Part shown: in pieces, positions 1 through 8,035 of the stretch | Position numbering within the stretch: position 1 is the stretch's first letter | Layout of the letters: every line of letters starts with the position of its first letter | Position numbers and translations under genes: made by a program | Origin: Tissierella_B sp964485455 | GTDB lineage: Bacteria > Bacillota > Clostridia > Tissierellales > Tissierellaceae | Length of the DNA stretch: 11,131 bases | Assembly (NCBI GenBank): GCA_964485455.1 | Contig: CAZAJU010000069.1 | Location: 1-11,131 of the forward strand | Direction: 5' to 3' | The notes under the pieces: generated by a model | Seen by the model: only the letters and a program-made list of their open reading frames with translations | What the model was told of the DNA's origin: nothing | Database searches by the model: none

Positions 1-2
1 AT

Positions 3-1049
3 GTCATCGGTGTTACTGAGTCATTAGTCGCAAGAGCTCAGGGAAATTATGCTTCCGCTGATGCAATAGGTAAAGATATAGCATCCAAATTCCCTAATGA
101 ATTGGGAGTTATATTCCCAATCCTAAGCAGAAATAGATTTTCAGTTCTCTTAAAGGGCATTGCAAAGAGCAACAGAAAAATCCATCTATTATTAAGCTAT
201 CCTTCAGATGAAGTTGGAAATCATCTAATGGATATAGATAAAATGGATGAACTCAACATAAATCCTCATACAGATGTTTTGACCGAAGAGGATTACAGAA
301 GGTTATTTGGTCAAGATGTAAAACATCCATTTACAGGTGTAGACTATGTACAAATGTACAGGGATTTAATTGGTGAAAATGTTAGTATATATTTAGCAAA
401 TGATCCAAAAGTAATTCTACAATACACCAAAGATGTACTAGTAGCTAATATTCATGACAGATTTAGAACTAAGAGAATTCTAAAGGCTAATGGTGCTAAT
501 ATAGTATATGGTCTTGATGAAATACTAACAGAATCCGTAGATGGTAGTGGATTTAACCCTGAATATGGTCTTCTTGGTTCAAACCTTGCTTCAGAAAACG
601 AAGTAAAGCTATTCCCTAGAGACAGCAGATACTATGTAGATGAAATTCAAAGAATTCTTTTTGAAAAGACAGGGGTTATGCTTGAAGTCATGGTTTACGG
701 TGATGGAGCATTCAAAGACCCAGTAGGAAAGATTTGGGAACTAGCTGATCCAGTAGTATCTCCAGGACATACAGACGGACTTTCCGGACTTCCAAATGAA
801 TTGAAATTAAAATACCTAGCTGATACAGAGCTTCAAGGTCTTAAAGGTGAAGAAGCAGTTCAAGCTATGAAAAAGAAAATCTACAGCAAAGAAGCTTCAA
901 CTATGGCTGAAGTAGAATCCCTAGGAACTACTCCTAGAAGATTAACTGACTTATTAGGTAGTTTGTGCGACCTTACTAGTGGTAGTGGTGACAAAGGAAC
1001 ACCAGTAGTTTTAATTCAAGGATATTTTGATAATTACGCAACTGAATAA
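3..1049 (+). CDS. CofE-like gamma-glutamyl ligase family protein, 5'-truncated by window edge
   Basis: The frame is open from base 3 (the codon containing bases 1-2 is cut), so 348 residues of a longer protein are visible. The TTG at 102 is internal, not a start: the residues before it (VIGVTESLVARAQGN) continue the family fold. This early segment matches the 'GDVIVVTEKIVS-A-G' strand-helix region of coenzyme F420-0:L-glutamate ligases (CofE/FbiB N-domain). Other recognisable parts are a central YGDGAFKDPVGKIWELADP stretch and a glycine-rich C-terminus. CofE adds glutamate to F420-0 in methanogens and actinobacteria. Most clostridia are not known to make F420, so in this lineage the substrate is unknown. 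A terminator follows at once, so it is the last gene of its transcript. Family assignment is fairly sure; the reaction is not. Confidence 0.75.
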   Translation, partial: VIGVTESLVARAQGNYASADAIGKDIASKFPNELGVIFPILSRNRFSVLLKGIAKSNRKIHLLLSYPSDEVGNHLMDIDKMDELNINPHTDVLTEEDYRRLFGQDVKHPFTGVDYVQMYRDLIGENVSIYLANDPKVILQYTKDVLVANIHDRFRTKRILKANGANIVYGLDEILTESVDGSGFNPEYGLLGSNLASENEVKLFPRDSRYYVDEIQRILFEKTGVMLEVMVYGDGAFKDPVGKIWELADPVVSPGHTDGLSGLPNELKLKYLADTELQGLKGEEAVQAMKKKIYSKEASTMAEVESLGTTPRRLTDLLGSLCDLTSGSGDKGTPVVLIQGYFDNYATE

Positions 1050-1057
1050 TTAAAATT

Positions 1058-1088
1058 AAGTCACACTAGTATTTTTAGTGTGACTTTT
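1058..1088 (+). terminator. Intrinsic terminator of the CofE-like gene
   Basis: An 11-bp perfect stem, AAGTCACACTA (1058-1068) with TAGTGTGACTT (1076-1086), encloses a 7-nt loop and runs into a short T tract. It begins 8 bases after the stop codon. Confidence 0.85.
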
Positions 1089-1103
1089 ATTACTTATGTA
1101 GTA

Positions 1104-1132
1104 TAGTCTTTTATTTTCTAAATATTTATGAT
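1104..1132 (+). promoter_or_regulatory. Weak candidate promoter for the aminotransferase
   Basis: A terminator precedes this gap, so the aminotransferase needs its own promoter. TATGAT at 1127-1132 (5 of 6 to TATAAT) is the best -10 box. The -35 position 17 bases upstream (TAGTCT, 1104-1109) is poor. A start near 1139 would leave a leader of about 40 bases before the GTG. The region is very AT-rich, so this call is tentative. Confidence 0.3.
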
Positions 1133-1177
1133 ATTATTACGACTAGATAAAGTTAAAAACAACGAGGAGGTATTAAA

Positions 1178-2368
1178 GTGCAACTATCCCAACGAATTTC
1201 TAATATGCAGGCATCACCCATAAGAAAACTACTACCCTTTGCTGAAGAAGCAAAAAGCAAAGGAATAAAGGTTTATCCATTAAATATTGGACAACCAGAT
1301 ATAAAAACTCCTAAGGAATACTATGAGGCCATTGCAAACTTCGATGAAGATGTACTAGCTTATGCAAATTCTCATGGCAGACCAGAACTTCTTGAAACCT
1401 TTGAAAAGTATTTTGCTAAACATAATATTAATTTTACTAAGGACGAAATTATTGTAACCAATGGCGGAAGTGAAGCACTATTATTTGCTATGCTAGCTCT
1501 CTGTGATAATGGAGACGATATACTTATTCCAGAGCCTTTCTATACTAACTATAACAGTTTTTTTCAGATTGCTGGAGTTAATGTCATATCTATAACTACA
1601 TATGCGGAAACAGGCTTCAACTTACCTGATAAAGCTGAAATAGTAAAGCTAATCACTCCTAAGACAAAAGCAATCCTTTTATCAAATCCAGGAAACCCTA
1701 CGGGGAAGGTATATTCCAGGGAGGAAATTGAGTTAGTTAAGGATATAGCTATAGAAAACAATCTATTTATAATATCCGATGAGGTTTATAAGGAATTTAC
1801 TTATGACGGACTACAATTTACAAGTTTTGCACATTTAAAAGAAATTGAGGACAGATTGATTATTATAGATAGTATATCTAAAAGATATAGTGCCTGCGGT
1901 GCCAGAATAGGCTGTATTGCTACAAAAAATAAGGAACTCTTCCCAAATCTAATGAAGCTTGCTCAAAGTAGATTAAGCGTAGCTACTATTGAACAAGTTG
2001 CTGCTGCTAGCCTTATTAATGTATCTGATGAATATATGGAAGACGTTAAAAAGGAGTACTCTGCTAGAAGAGATGTTGTATTTAATGCTCTTCAGGAAAT
2101 GGATGGTGTAATATGCAAGAAACCCCTTGGAGCATTCTATGTAATAGCAAAATTACCTGTTGAAGATGCAGAGGACTTTGTAATTTGGCTATTAAGAGAA
2201 TTTAATATAGACAAGGAAACAGTACTTTTAACACCTGCAGAGAATTTCTATGGAACTGAAGGTCTTGGAAAAAATGAAATAAGAATCTCATATTGCTTAA
2301 ATATAGAATCCTTAAAAAAGGCTATGAACATACTCAAAGAAGGTTTAATAGCTTACAATAAAAGATAA
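1178..2368 (+). CDS. Class I/II PLP-dependent aminotransferase
   Basis: A 396-aa fold-type I aminotransferase, the usual full length. The start is GTG at 1178, seven bases after a GGAGG (1166-1170). Visible motifs in order: LNIGQPD near residue 35 (substrate-arm region), TNGGSEALLFAM near 94 (PLP phosphate contact), NPGNPTG at 170-176, SDEVY at 200-204 (Asp201 to the pyridine nitrogen, Tyr204 to O3'), and SISKRYSACGARIG from 232 with the Schiff-base Lys235. Arg369 in EIRISY should bind the substrate alpha-carboxylate. It transfers amino groups between an amino acid and a 2-oxoacid in the cytoplasm. The GQPD variant and the overall look place it near aspartate/aromatic aminotransferases, but the preferred amino acid cannot be read from the sequence. 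It appears to be monocistronic, flanked by terminators on both sides. Confidence 0.93.
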   Translation: MQLSQRISNMQASPIRKLLPFAEEAKSKGIKVYPLNIGQPDIKTPKEYYEAIANFDEDVLAYANSHGRPELLETFEKYFAKHNINFTKDEIIVTNGGSEALLFAMLALCDNGDDILIPEPFYTNYNSFFQIAGVNVISITTYAETGFNLPDKAEIVKLITPKTKAILLSNPGNPTGKVYSREEIELVKDIAIENNLFIISDEVYKEFTYDGLQFTSFAHLKEIEDRLIIIDSISKRYSACGARIGCIATKNKELFPNLMKLAQSRLSVATIEQVAAASLINVSDEYMEDVKKEYSARRDVVFNALQEMDGVICKKPLGAFYVIAKLPVEDAEDFVIWLLREFNIDKETVLLTPAENFYGTEGLGKNEIRISYCLNIESLKKAMNILKEGLIAYNKR

Positions 2369-2379
2369 ATAACATTTAA

Positions 2380-2421
2380 AACCCCTAGGTCCTTATCATG
2401 TGAATGGAGAATCTAGGGGTT
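2380..2421. terminator. Bidirectional terminator between convergent genes
   Basis: A 9-bp stem, AACCCCTAG (2380-2388) with CTAGGGGTT (2413-2421), has a 24-nt loop. It sits between the aminotransferase stop and the convergent 2429-2866 gene. On the - strand the stem is followed directly by TTTT; on the + strand the T run (ACTTTT) comes a few bases later, so it is probably stronger for the leftward transcript. Confidence 0.75.
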
Positions 2422-2428
2422 AATACTT

Positions 2429-2866
2429 TTAATCTACATATTCAACGTCCAAATGAACTGCCTGTGGCATTTCTTTTAATTCCGTCTTTACAACAACTGT
2501 AGGATAGTCATATTCTTGAGTTACAATTTCATTTGGATCTGGGTCAGTAAATAAAGCATGAACTACAATATCATACTTATCATCCTTATATTCCTCCCTT
2601 GAGATACTATCAATCTCAACCATATATCCTTTAGACTTTTTCTCTCCCCTAGTTACTATTACATAAATTTCATCCTTGAACTTAGCAGTCAAAGCTCTTT
2701 CTTCCATAATATATTTAGGAAGAGCCTCTTGTATCTCCCTAGGTAAATCATCCATATCAACTGCTTTAAAAGATATCTGATCATCTGAGCTTCTTAATAT
2801 CTTAGGTACAATTAAGGCTCCGATTATTAAAATAAGTACCAGTCCAGCGATTAAATATTTTTTCAC
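2429..2866 (-). CDS. Membrane-anchored protein with PrcB-C-like domain
   Basis: A 145-aa protein starting at GTG (2866-2864), with AAGGAGG seven bases upstream (2874-2880); the nearby ATG is out of frame. Residues 4-20 form one hydrophobic segment behind MKK, giving a signal anchor or uncleaved signal peptide, with no lipobox cysteine. The rest is soluble and extracytoplasmic. Residues 67-127 (EIYVIVTRGEKKSKGYMVEI, then VTQEYDYPTVVVK) resemble the PrcB C-terminal domain, named after a Treponema protein that inhibits the dentilisin protease complex. In clostridia such domains occur in small envelope proteins of unknown role. It lies downstream of tkt but beyond a strong terminator. No convincing promoter of its own was found, so expression may depend on read-through. 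The domain call is moderate; the function is unknown. Confidence 0.7.
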   Translation of the reverse strand: MKKYLIAGLVLILIIGALIVPKILRSSDDQISFKAVDMDDLPREIQEALPKYIMEERALTAKFKDEIYVIVTRGEKKSKGYMVEIDSISREEYKDDKYDIVVHALFTDPDPNEIVTQEYDYPTVVVKTELKEMPQAVHLDVEYVD

Positions 2867-2920
2867 ACATATCCCTCCTTATCATATTAATATTTATTCA
2901 GACAAGGGTGAATATATGCT

Positions 2921-2947
2921 AAAAGCCCCTTATGAAAAGGGGCTTTT
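2921..2947 (-). terminator. Intrinsic terminator after tkt
   Basis: An 11-bp perfect stem, AAAAGCCCCTT (2921-2931) with AAGGGGCTTTT (2937-2947), has a 5-nt loop. On the - strand it ends in TTTT, three bases after the tkt stop codon. It closes the long leftward transcript. Confidence 0.92.
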
Positions 2948-2949
2948 GA

Positions 2950-4917
2950 CTAAAACAATTCCAATGCAGTATTGACTACATTTTCAACTGTTAAATTAAA
3001 TTTATTAAATAGCTGATTTGCAGGAGCCGATGCACCAAATGTGTCGATTGAAATAACCTTTCCTTCAAATCCCGTATATTTATGCCATCCGAAGGATGAG
3101 CCAGCTTCTATAGCCACCCTTTTCGTAACGTTCTTTGGCAAAACTTCATTCTTGTATTCATCAGATTGATCTTCGAAAAGCTCCATAGATGGCATACTTA
3201 CTACTCTCGCTCCAATACCTTTTTCCTCTAGAACCTTTGAAGCCTCATAAGCTAATTGAAGCTCTGATCCCGTAGCTATAAGAATTATGTCCAAATTGTG
3301 CTTTTCTTTTCTTACTATATATCCACCTTTTAATGCATCTTTACCTGTACCTTCAAGTATTGGAAGTGTTTGTCTTGTAAGAACAAGTCCAACAGGAGTA
3401 GTTTTGCTTGTAAGCGCTGCATACCAGCCAGCTGATGTTTCAACAGCATCTGCTGGTCTGAATGTAATAAAGTTAGGTTGCGCTCTATAAACTGCCAACT
3501 GTTCTATCGGTTGATGAGTAGGTCCATCCTCTCCTACCCCAATACTATCATGAGTTAAAACATATGTCACAGGCAAATTCATTAGGGAAGCTAACCTCAT
3601 TGAAGGTTTCATATAATCTGAGAATATAAAGAATGTACCTCCATATGGCCTTACTCCACCATGAAGCATCATACCATTTAAGGCTGCTGCCATACCATGT
3701 TCTCTTACTCCAAAGTGAATATTCTCTCCCCCATAATTCTCTTTTGAGAAGCTTTCCTTGTTCTTCATATTGGTCTTATTTGATGGAGCTAAGTCTGCTG
3801 AACCTCCAAAAAGATTCCCAACCTTTTCTGCTAGTCTATTGATAATAACTCCAGACGCCTCTCTGGTAGCCATATCCTTTTCAAAGGACCAAAACTCCTC
3901 TGAATTTAAATATTCCATTGGAAGCTCCATATTCATCCAGCTCTCAAATTCCTTTGCTTTCTCTGGATATTTTGCCTTATATTGAGCATATTTTTCATTC
4001 CAAAGAGCTTCTTCTTCCTGACCCTTTAATACTAGCTCCTTCATATATTCTCTAACTTCTTCTGAAACATAGAATTTATCATTGTTCCAGCTTAAATTAT
4101 TCTTAAGATAATCCATGTTTTCAGCACCAAGTGGTTCCCCATGGGCTGAAGCCTTACCTTGCTTCAATGTACCATAACCAATTTCAGTTCTTATTTCAAT
4201 AAGTGTTGGCTTGTCAGATTCTTTAGCCTTCTCAATTGACTTTTGAATCTCACCTATATTGTTACCATCTTCAACATATAAAGTAGCCCAGCCTAATGCC
4301 TCAAATCTTCCTCTTACGTTTTCTTTGAATGCTAAATCAGTTCCACCTTCAATGGTGATTGAGTTAGAATCATACAATACTATTAACTTTTTTAATCCTA
4401 AAGCTCCTGCAAGAGATACAGCCTCATTGCTTACACCTTCCATTAAACAGCCATCACCAGAAAGTATGAATGTATAATGGTCAATTAAATTTATATCCTC
4501 TGTATTGAATTTACTAGCCAAGTGTGCTTCTGCCATAGCCATTCCTACACCATTAGCTATTCCTTGACCTAGTGGGCCTGTTGTAGCTTCTACGCCAATA
4601 GTATGGCCATATTCAGGATGCCCTGGAGTCTTACTATCAAACTGTCTAAAGTTCTTTAAGTCATCCATGGACAAGCCATATTCAAATAAATGTAGTAAGG
4701 AATAAAGTAAAGCTGAACCATGTCCTGCAGATAATATAAACCTATCTCTATTTGTCCATTTTGGATTTTTAGGATTATGCTTCATTACCTTTGACCATAG
4801 GGTATAAGCCATTGGTGCTGCTCCAAGCGGTAATCCAGGGTGACCGGATTTTGCTTGCTCAACTTGTTCAACTGACAACATTCTTATGGTCTTTATAGCC
4901 AAATCATCTCTATTCAT
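2950..4917 (-). CDS. tkt: Transketolase
   Basis: A 655-aa full-length transketolase, starting at ATG after AAGGAGGGG. It moves two-carbon units between ketose and aldose phosphates in the non-oxidative pentose phosphate pathway, using thiamine diphosphate and Mg2+. The N-terminal PP domain shows SGHPGLPLG (His26) and the cofactor motif GDGCLMEG (154-161) ending at DSNSIT. The middle Pyr domain has GVREHGMAAAL with the catalytic Glu near 406 and GEDGPTHQP with a substrate His near 468. The C-terminal domain begins near 540. All hallmark residues are present. The gap from the tagA-like gene is only 38 bases and holds no terminator, so tkt appears to be the last gene of the surface-polymer transcript. 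Fructose-6-phosphate made here could feed amino-sugar nucleotide synthesis, but that link is inference. Confidence 0.97.
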   Translation of the reverse strand: MNRDDLAIKTIRMLSVEQVEQAKSGHPGLPLGAAPMAYTLWSKVMKHNPKNPKWTNRDRFILSAGHGSALLYSLLHLFEYGLSMDDLKNFRQFDSKTPGHPEYGHTIGVEATTGPLGQGIANGVGMAMAEAHLASKFNTEDINLIDHYTFILSGDGCLMEGVSNEAVSLAGALGLKKLIVLYDSNSITIEGGTDLAFKENVRGRFEALGWATLYVEDGNNIGEIQKSIEKAKESDKPTLIEIRTEIGYGTLKQGKASAHGEPLGAENMDYLKNNLSWNNDKFYVSEEVREYMKELVLKGQEEEALWNEKYAQYKAKYPEKAKEFESWMNMELPMEYLNSEEFWSFEKDMATREASGVIINRLAEKVGNLFGGSADLAPSNKTNMKNKESFSKENYGGENIHFGVREHGMAAALNGMMLHGGVRPYGGTFFIFSDYMKPSMRLASLMNLPVTYVLTHDSIGVGEDGPTHQPIEQLAVYRAQPNFITFRPADAVETSAGWYAALTSKTTPVGLVLTRQTLPILEGTGKDALKGGYIVRKEKHNLDIILIATGSELQLAYEASKVLEEKGIGARVVSMPSMELFEDQSDEYKNEVLPKNVTKRVAIEAGSSFGWHKYTGFEGKVISIDTFGASAPANQLFNKFNLTVENVVNTALELF

Positions 4918-4955
4918 AAAAACCCCTCCTTTTATTTCTTTGTTTCATTCTTACC

Positions 4956-5714
4956 TTACTCTTCAACAGATTTCTTATCTAGTATAACATGTATGAGAAA
5001 TTTTGGTAGTGCCATTTGTCTTTTGATTCTTGATGGGTCTTGAATAAGTCTGTAAAACCACTCTAACCCTAATTTTATAAAGATTTCAGGAGCCCTCTTG
5101 GCATTACCAGCCAATATATCCATAACTCCACCATTGCCAATAATTATCCTTCCTTTGATTTTGTCCTTGTTTGCATCTATCCAAAGCTCCTGCTTTGGAA
5201 AGCCAAAGCCCACAAATATAATATCCGGATTAGATTGGTTTATTTCCTCTATTATTTTCTCCTCTTCAGCTTCACCTTTAAGTCCTAGATGGCTGCCTTT
5301 AAAATATCCATGATGAAAACCCGCGATTTTTATATTAGGGTAGTCCTGATTTATTCTATCCGCAGCACCTTTGGCAATACCATCCTTACCTCCAAGGAGA
5401 TAAATGCTATACGAATTTTCATTGGCAATTTCTAATAGCTTCATTGACGTATCAAAACCCGTTACTCTTTCCTTTAGAGGCTTTTTTCTTAATCGAGAGC
5501 CATAAATCAACCCAATTCCGTCGGGAATAATCAAATCCCCTCTATTTATTAGGCTCTTTAGGTTTTTGTCTTCCTTAGCCGCCATTACTATTTCAGTATT
5601 GGGTGTATAAATTACCTTTAAGGAATCCCCATCAAGATACTCTCTCAATTTAAGAATTACATCCTCTAAGGTAGTATTTTGTATTTCAACTCCAAATATC
5701 CTTATCTTCTCCAC
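4956..5714 (-). CDS. tagA: WecG/TagA/CpsF family (GT26) glycosyltransferase, probable ManNAc transferase
   Basis: A 252-aa GT26 enzyme, full length for the family. The start is GTG at 5714, with AGGTGA overlapping the csaB stop; the gap to csaB is 8 bases, so translation is probably coupled. Motifs: YTPNTEIV with Thr37 and Asn39, IIPDG with Asp65 (the Thr/Asp pair expected for the active site), the FGFPKQELWI block (170-179), GNGGVMDILAG, and a basic C-terminal tail (RAPEIFIKLGLEWFYRL, Arg222/229/232) that in TagA packs on the membrane and completes the active site. TagA enzymes transfer ManNAc from UDP-ManNAc to undecaprenyl-PP-GlcNAc on the cytoplasmic face. Next to csaB this fits secondary cell wall polymer synthesis better than classical teichoic acid; no other tag genes are visible. 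The donor sugar is inferred. Confidence 0.9.
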   Translation of the reverse strand: MEKIRIFGVEIQNTTLEDVILKLREYLDGDSLKVIYTPNTEIVMAAKEDKNLKSLINRGDLIIPDGIGLIYGSRLRKKPLKERVTGFDTSMKLLEIANENSYSIYLLGGKDGIAKGAADRINQDYPNIKIAGFHHGYFKGSHLGLKGEAEEEKIIEEINQSNPDIIFVGFGFPKQELWIDANKDKIKGRIIIGNGGVMDILAGNAKRAPEIFIKLGLEWFYRLIQDPSRIKRQMALPKFLIHVILDKKSVEE

Positions 5715-5722
5715 TATTTCAC

Positions 5723-6820
5723 CTACTTCAAGATTTCTAGAGCCATTTTAATATTTCTAAGAGCTTTATTCTTTAACTCTTCTTTTAATTCGCCTAACTC
5801 TTTTCTAATCTCCTTTTGATTGTTCCATACATAATCTATATCAGATAAGAGCTTTTCTATATCTAAGTCTTCAACATTGGTCATATACTTCATTCCAATA
5901 CTCTCAAGTATACCTGAAATCTTTGGATCATATACAAGTCCTACCATAGGAATAGACTGAGTTGCAGCATAGATAAGGGAATGTAATCGCATCGCTACTA
6001 TTATATCTAGTTGGCTAATGATTCCCATGATTTCCTCAACAGAATATTTATCCTTTAGTATGTAGGCACCTTCCTCTTCTAAAAAGCTCATAACTCCTTC
6101 ACAAAACTCCAAATCCTCAGGATAATGCATAGGTATTAGAAGAACTTTTGTTTTATATCTTCTAATTATCTCATCTATTACTTTTGCCATTTTTACATCA
6201 AGGCCTTCAGCCCTCTTCCACTCTCGTAAGGATATTCCTATCAAGTTTCCTGAGCTTTGGATCCCCTCTTTTTCTAATATATTGAGAACTATATCCTCAT
6301 CTACAGGCTCTAATGTAAATACCGGATCAGCTGTCACATATGTCTTCTTATTTCTAACACCAATAGTCTCAATATATTTCCTGGATCCTTCATCTCTTAG
6401 AGTAATTATATCCACCCAATTTAAAACCATTTTAGTTAATTTTCTATTAATGCCCTTATCTATAGGACCTATGCCATTAGAATAAACCATAACCGGTTTT
6501 CGATATAATTTAGCTATAGACATTACAGCAAGATAATACCATAAGGACCTATTGCTGGTTACATCCTGAAGAAGGCTTCCACCTCCGCTAATTAATATAG
6601 AGGTGTTTCTTATAGCATTTATAACCTGGAATAGATTGAAACGGTCTACACCCTTAACAGGATACATTACCTCTGTTTTGGCTGGGTTATTAGAAAGTAC
6701 AACTATATCAATATCCTTATTAATTTCTCTCAAGTCCTTAACTATGGCCTTTAAAATCGCATCATCACCACTATTATCAAAGCCAAAGTAACCGGACATT
6801 AGTATGGATTTATTTTCCAT
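5723..6820 (-). CDS. csaB: Polysaccharide pyruvyl transferase CsaB
   Basis: A 365-aa protein of the CsaB/WcaK family. CsaB moves pyruvate from PEP onto ManNAc of the cell wall polymer as a 4,6-ketal, the group recognised by SLH domains. Visible features: GYFGFDNSGDDAIL (10-23), a nucleotide-fold-like glycine segment SGGGSLLQD (78-86), YSNGIGPI (113-120), TLRDEGS (140-146), VTADPVFTL (162-170), and AMRLHSLIYA (276-285) with the conserved Arg-Leu-His; His280 is the likely catalytic base. Two similar halves suggest a GT-B-like fold. The start is ATG with AAAGGAG lying across the stop of the upstream polymerase-like gene (gap 15 bases). It is followed after 8 bases by the tagA-type gene, so addition of ManNAc and its pyruvylation are encoded as a pair. 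No SLH protein lies in the window. Confidence 0.92.
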   Translation of the reverse strand: MENKSILMSGYFGFDNSGDDAILKAIVKDLREINKDIDIVVLSNNPAKTEVMYPVKGVDRFNLFQVINAIRNTSILISGGGSLLQDVTSNRSLWYYLAVMSIAKLYRKPVMVYSNGIGPIDKGINRKLTKMVLNWVDIITLRDEGSRKYIETIGVRNKKTYVTADPVFTLEPVDEDIVLNILEKEGIQSSGNLIGISLREWKRAEGLDVKMAKVIDEIIRRYKTKVLLIPMHYPEDLEFCEGVMSFLEEEGAYILKDKYSVEEIMGIISQLDIIVAMRLHSLIYAATQSIPMVGLVYDPKISGILESIGMKYMTNVEDLDIEKLLSDIDYVWNNQKEIRKELGELKEELKNKALRNIKMALEILK

Positions 6821-6835
6821 ATTAATTATTCTCCT

Positions 6836-8035
6836 TTAAAAATCTGATGTATATCTGGTACTTTCTATTCTTTCCAATGTAAGTATAAGCCCCACTATTA
6901 TCCAAAATGTAAATATAATTCTTGGTAAATATAGAACATTTTCTACTCCCCCATGAACTAGAACCCCGCCCAAACCAGAAAGGGCTCCTGCTGAAAGGAT
7001 TCTAATATATCTATCATCAGACTTCACCAACCTGTTGATTCCGTATTTATATAATATAAATAAGAAAAATAGAAATGCAATCAGTCCAGGTATTCCCATC
7101 TCTGCTGCCGTTTCCAGATAGGTGTTATGGGCATGATAAGTTGGCATTGTCCTTATATAAGTTTCAAAAATCTGCTTAAATGGCAAATGTCCAAAACCTA
7201 CTCCAGCTATAGGATAATCTCTTATAATATCTAAAGTAATGCTCCATATACCTATTCTATAGGCATTAGATGAATCAGCCAAATTCCCTATGCTCAAAAT
7301 TCTATTCATAATGGACTCTGGAAGAAAATATACTCCACCTAATACAATAGGTATGGCGGATAGTAAAAGCCTTTTTTCTATTAAAAGTATAAATACTAGA
7401 GCTGAAAAAGCAAATCCTAACCATCCACCCCTAGATAATGTCATCACTAAGGCAAGTACCATTATAAGTGTAGTACCTAAGAATATAATCTTCTTTGATA
7501 GCTTTTTAGTGTGCCAGAATAAACCTACAGATAATGGTATTATCATAATCAAATACTCTGCAAGAATATTGGGATTATGGAATACCGAATATACCCTTAC
7601 CCTTACATCAGGATTATTTTCCACATCTAGCCATGCATCATCCATTTCTACTCCTACTACATATTGATAAAATCCATATAAAGCTACAATTGTTGCTGAA
7701 AATACCAATACAGTTACAACAGCATTGAAGGCATTCTTAGTCTTAATGCTATTTACCATTGCAAACACAAAGGATAAACCACCTAGATGAAGTGCTAAAT
7801 CCCTTAGACTTCCAGAAATATTAATGGAAGTAAAAGTTGATATAATCATAATAAATACAAATAATATAACAGGGATATCCATACTAGATTTAGTCAAATC
7901 TTTGTGCTCATTAACAACATCATTGACCAAATAAATAGCAACCAAGGAGTACATCATCAATAGTCCAGCCATATCAGGTAAAAAAGGCATTAAGAAAGCT
8001 TGTGCCATTATCAATATTGTTATAGCTACCACCAT
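6836..8035 (-). CDS. O-antigen ligase/polymerase-like (Wzy_C) membrane protein
   Basis: A 399-aa polytopic protein with about ten or more hydrophobic segments. Signature parts of the Wzy/WaaL superfamily: RVYSVFHNPN (148-156), SRGGW (201-205) at the start of a helix, YRIGIW (259-264), AGVGFG (277-282), and HAHNTYLETAAEMG (301-314) in the large outer loop before the last helices. Such proteins polymerise or ligate undecaprenyl-PP-linked glycans on the outer side of the membrane. The ATG overlaps the end of the upstream 140-aa gene by 10 bases in a different frame, and an in-frame TGA lies two codons upstream, so translation must begin here. AGGTGA just before the ATG could serve as ribosome site. 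The short N-terminus, together with the neighbour gene, suggests a split form of a longer protein. Polymerase and ligase roles cannot be told apart from the sequence. Confidence 0.85.
   Translation of the reverse strand: MVVAITILIMAQAFLMPFLPDMAGLLMMYSLVAIYLVNDVVNEHKDLTKSSMDIPVILFVFIMIISTFTSINISGSLRDLALHLGGLSFVFAMVNSIKTKNAFNAVVTVLVFSATIVALYGFYQYVVGVEMDDAWLDVENNPDVRVRVYSVFHNPNILAEYLIMIIPLSVGLFWHTKKLSKKIIFLGTTLIMVLALVMTLSRGGWLGFAFSALVFILLIEKRLLLSAIPIVLGGVYFLPESIMNRILSIGNLADSSNAYRIGIWSITLDIIRDYPIAGVGFGHLPFKQIFETYIRTMPTYHAHNTYLETAAEMGIPGLIAFLFFLFILYKYGINRLVKSDDRYIRILSAGALSGLGGVLVHGGVENVLYLPRIIFTFWIIVGLILTLERIESTRYTSDF

Noticed and set aside
2884..2912. Possible - strand promoter TTCACC-17-TAATAT before the PrcB-C-like gene
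   Set aside because: Transcription would begin inside the ribosome binding site (2874-2880), so it could not give a translatable message; both boxes are also only 4 of 6.
3287..4477. Several + strand open frames of 67-75 codons inside tkt
   Set aside because: They lie opposite a full-length transketolase with all catalytic motifs and have no ribosome sites or recognisable domains.
7290..7667. A 125-codon open frame on the + strand, opposite the polymerase-like gene
   Set aside because: It is antisense to a clear membrane-protein gene, lacks a ribosome site, and its product is Ser/Thr/Ile-rich in the way antisense frames of hydrophobic genes usually are.
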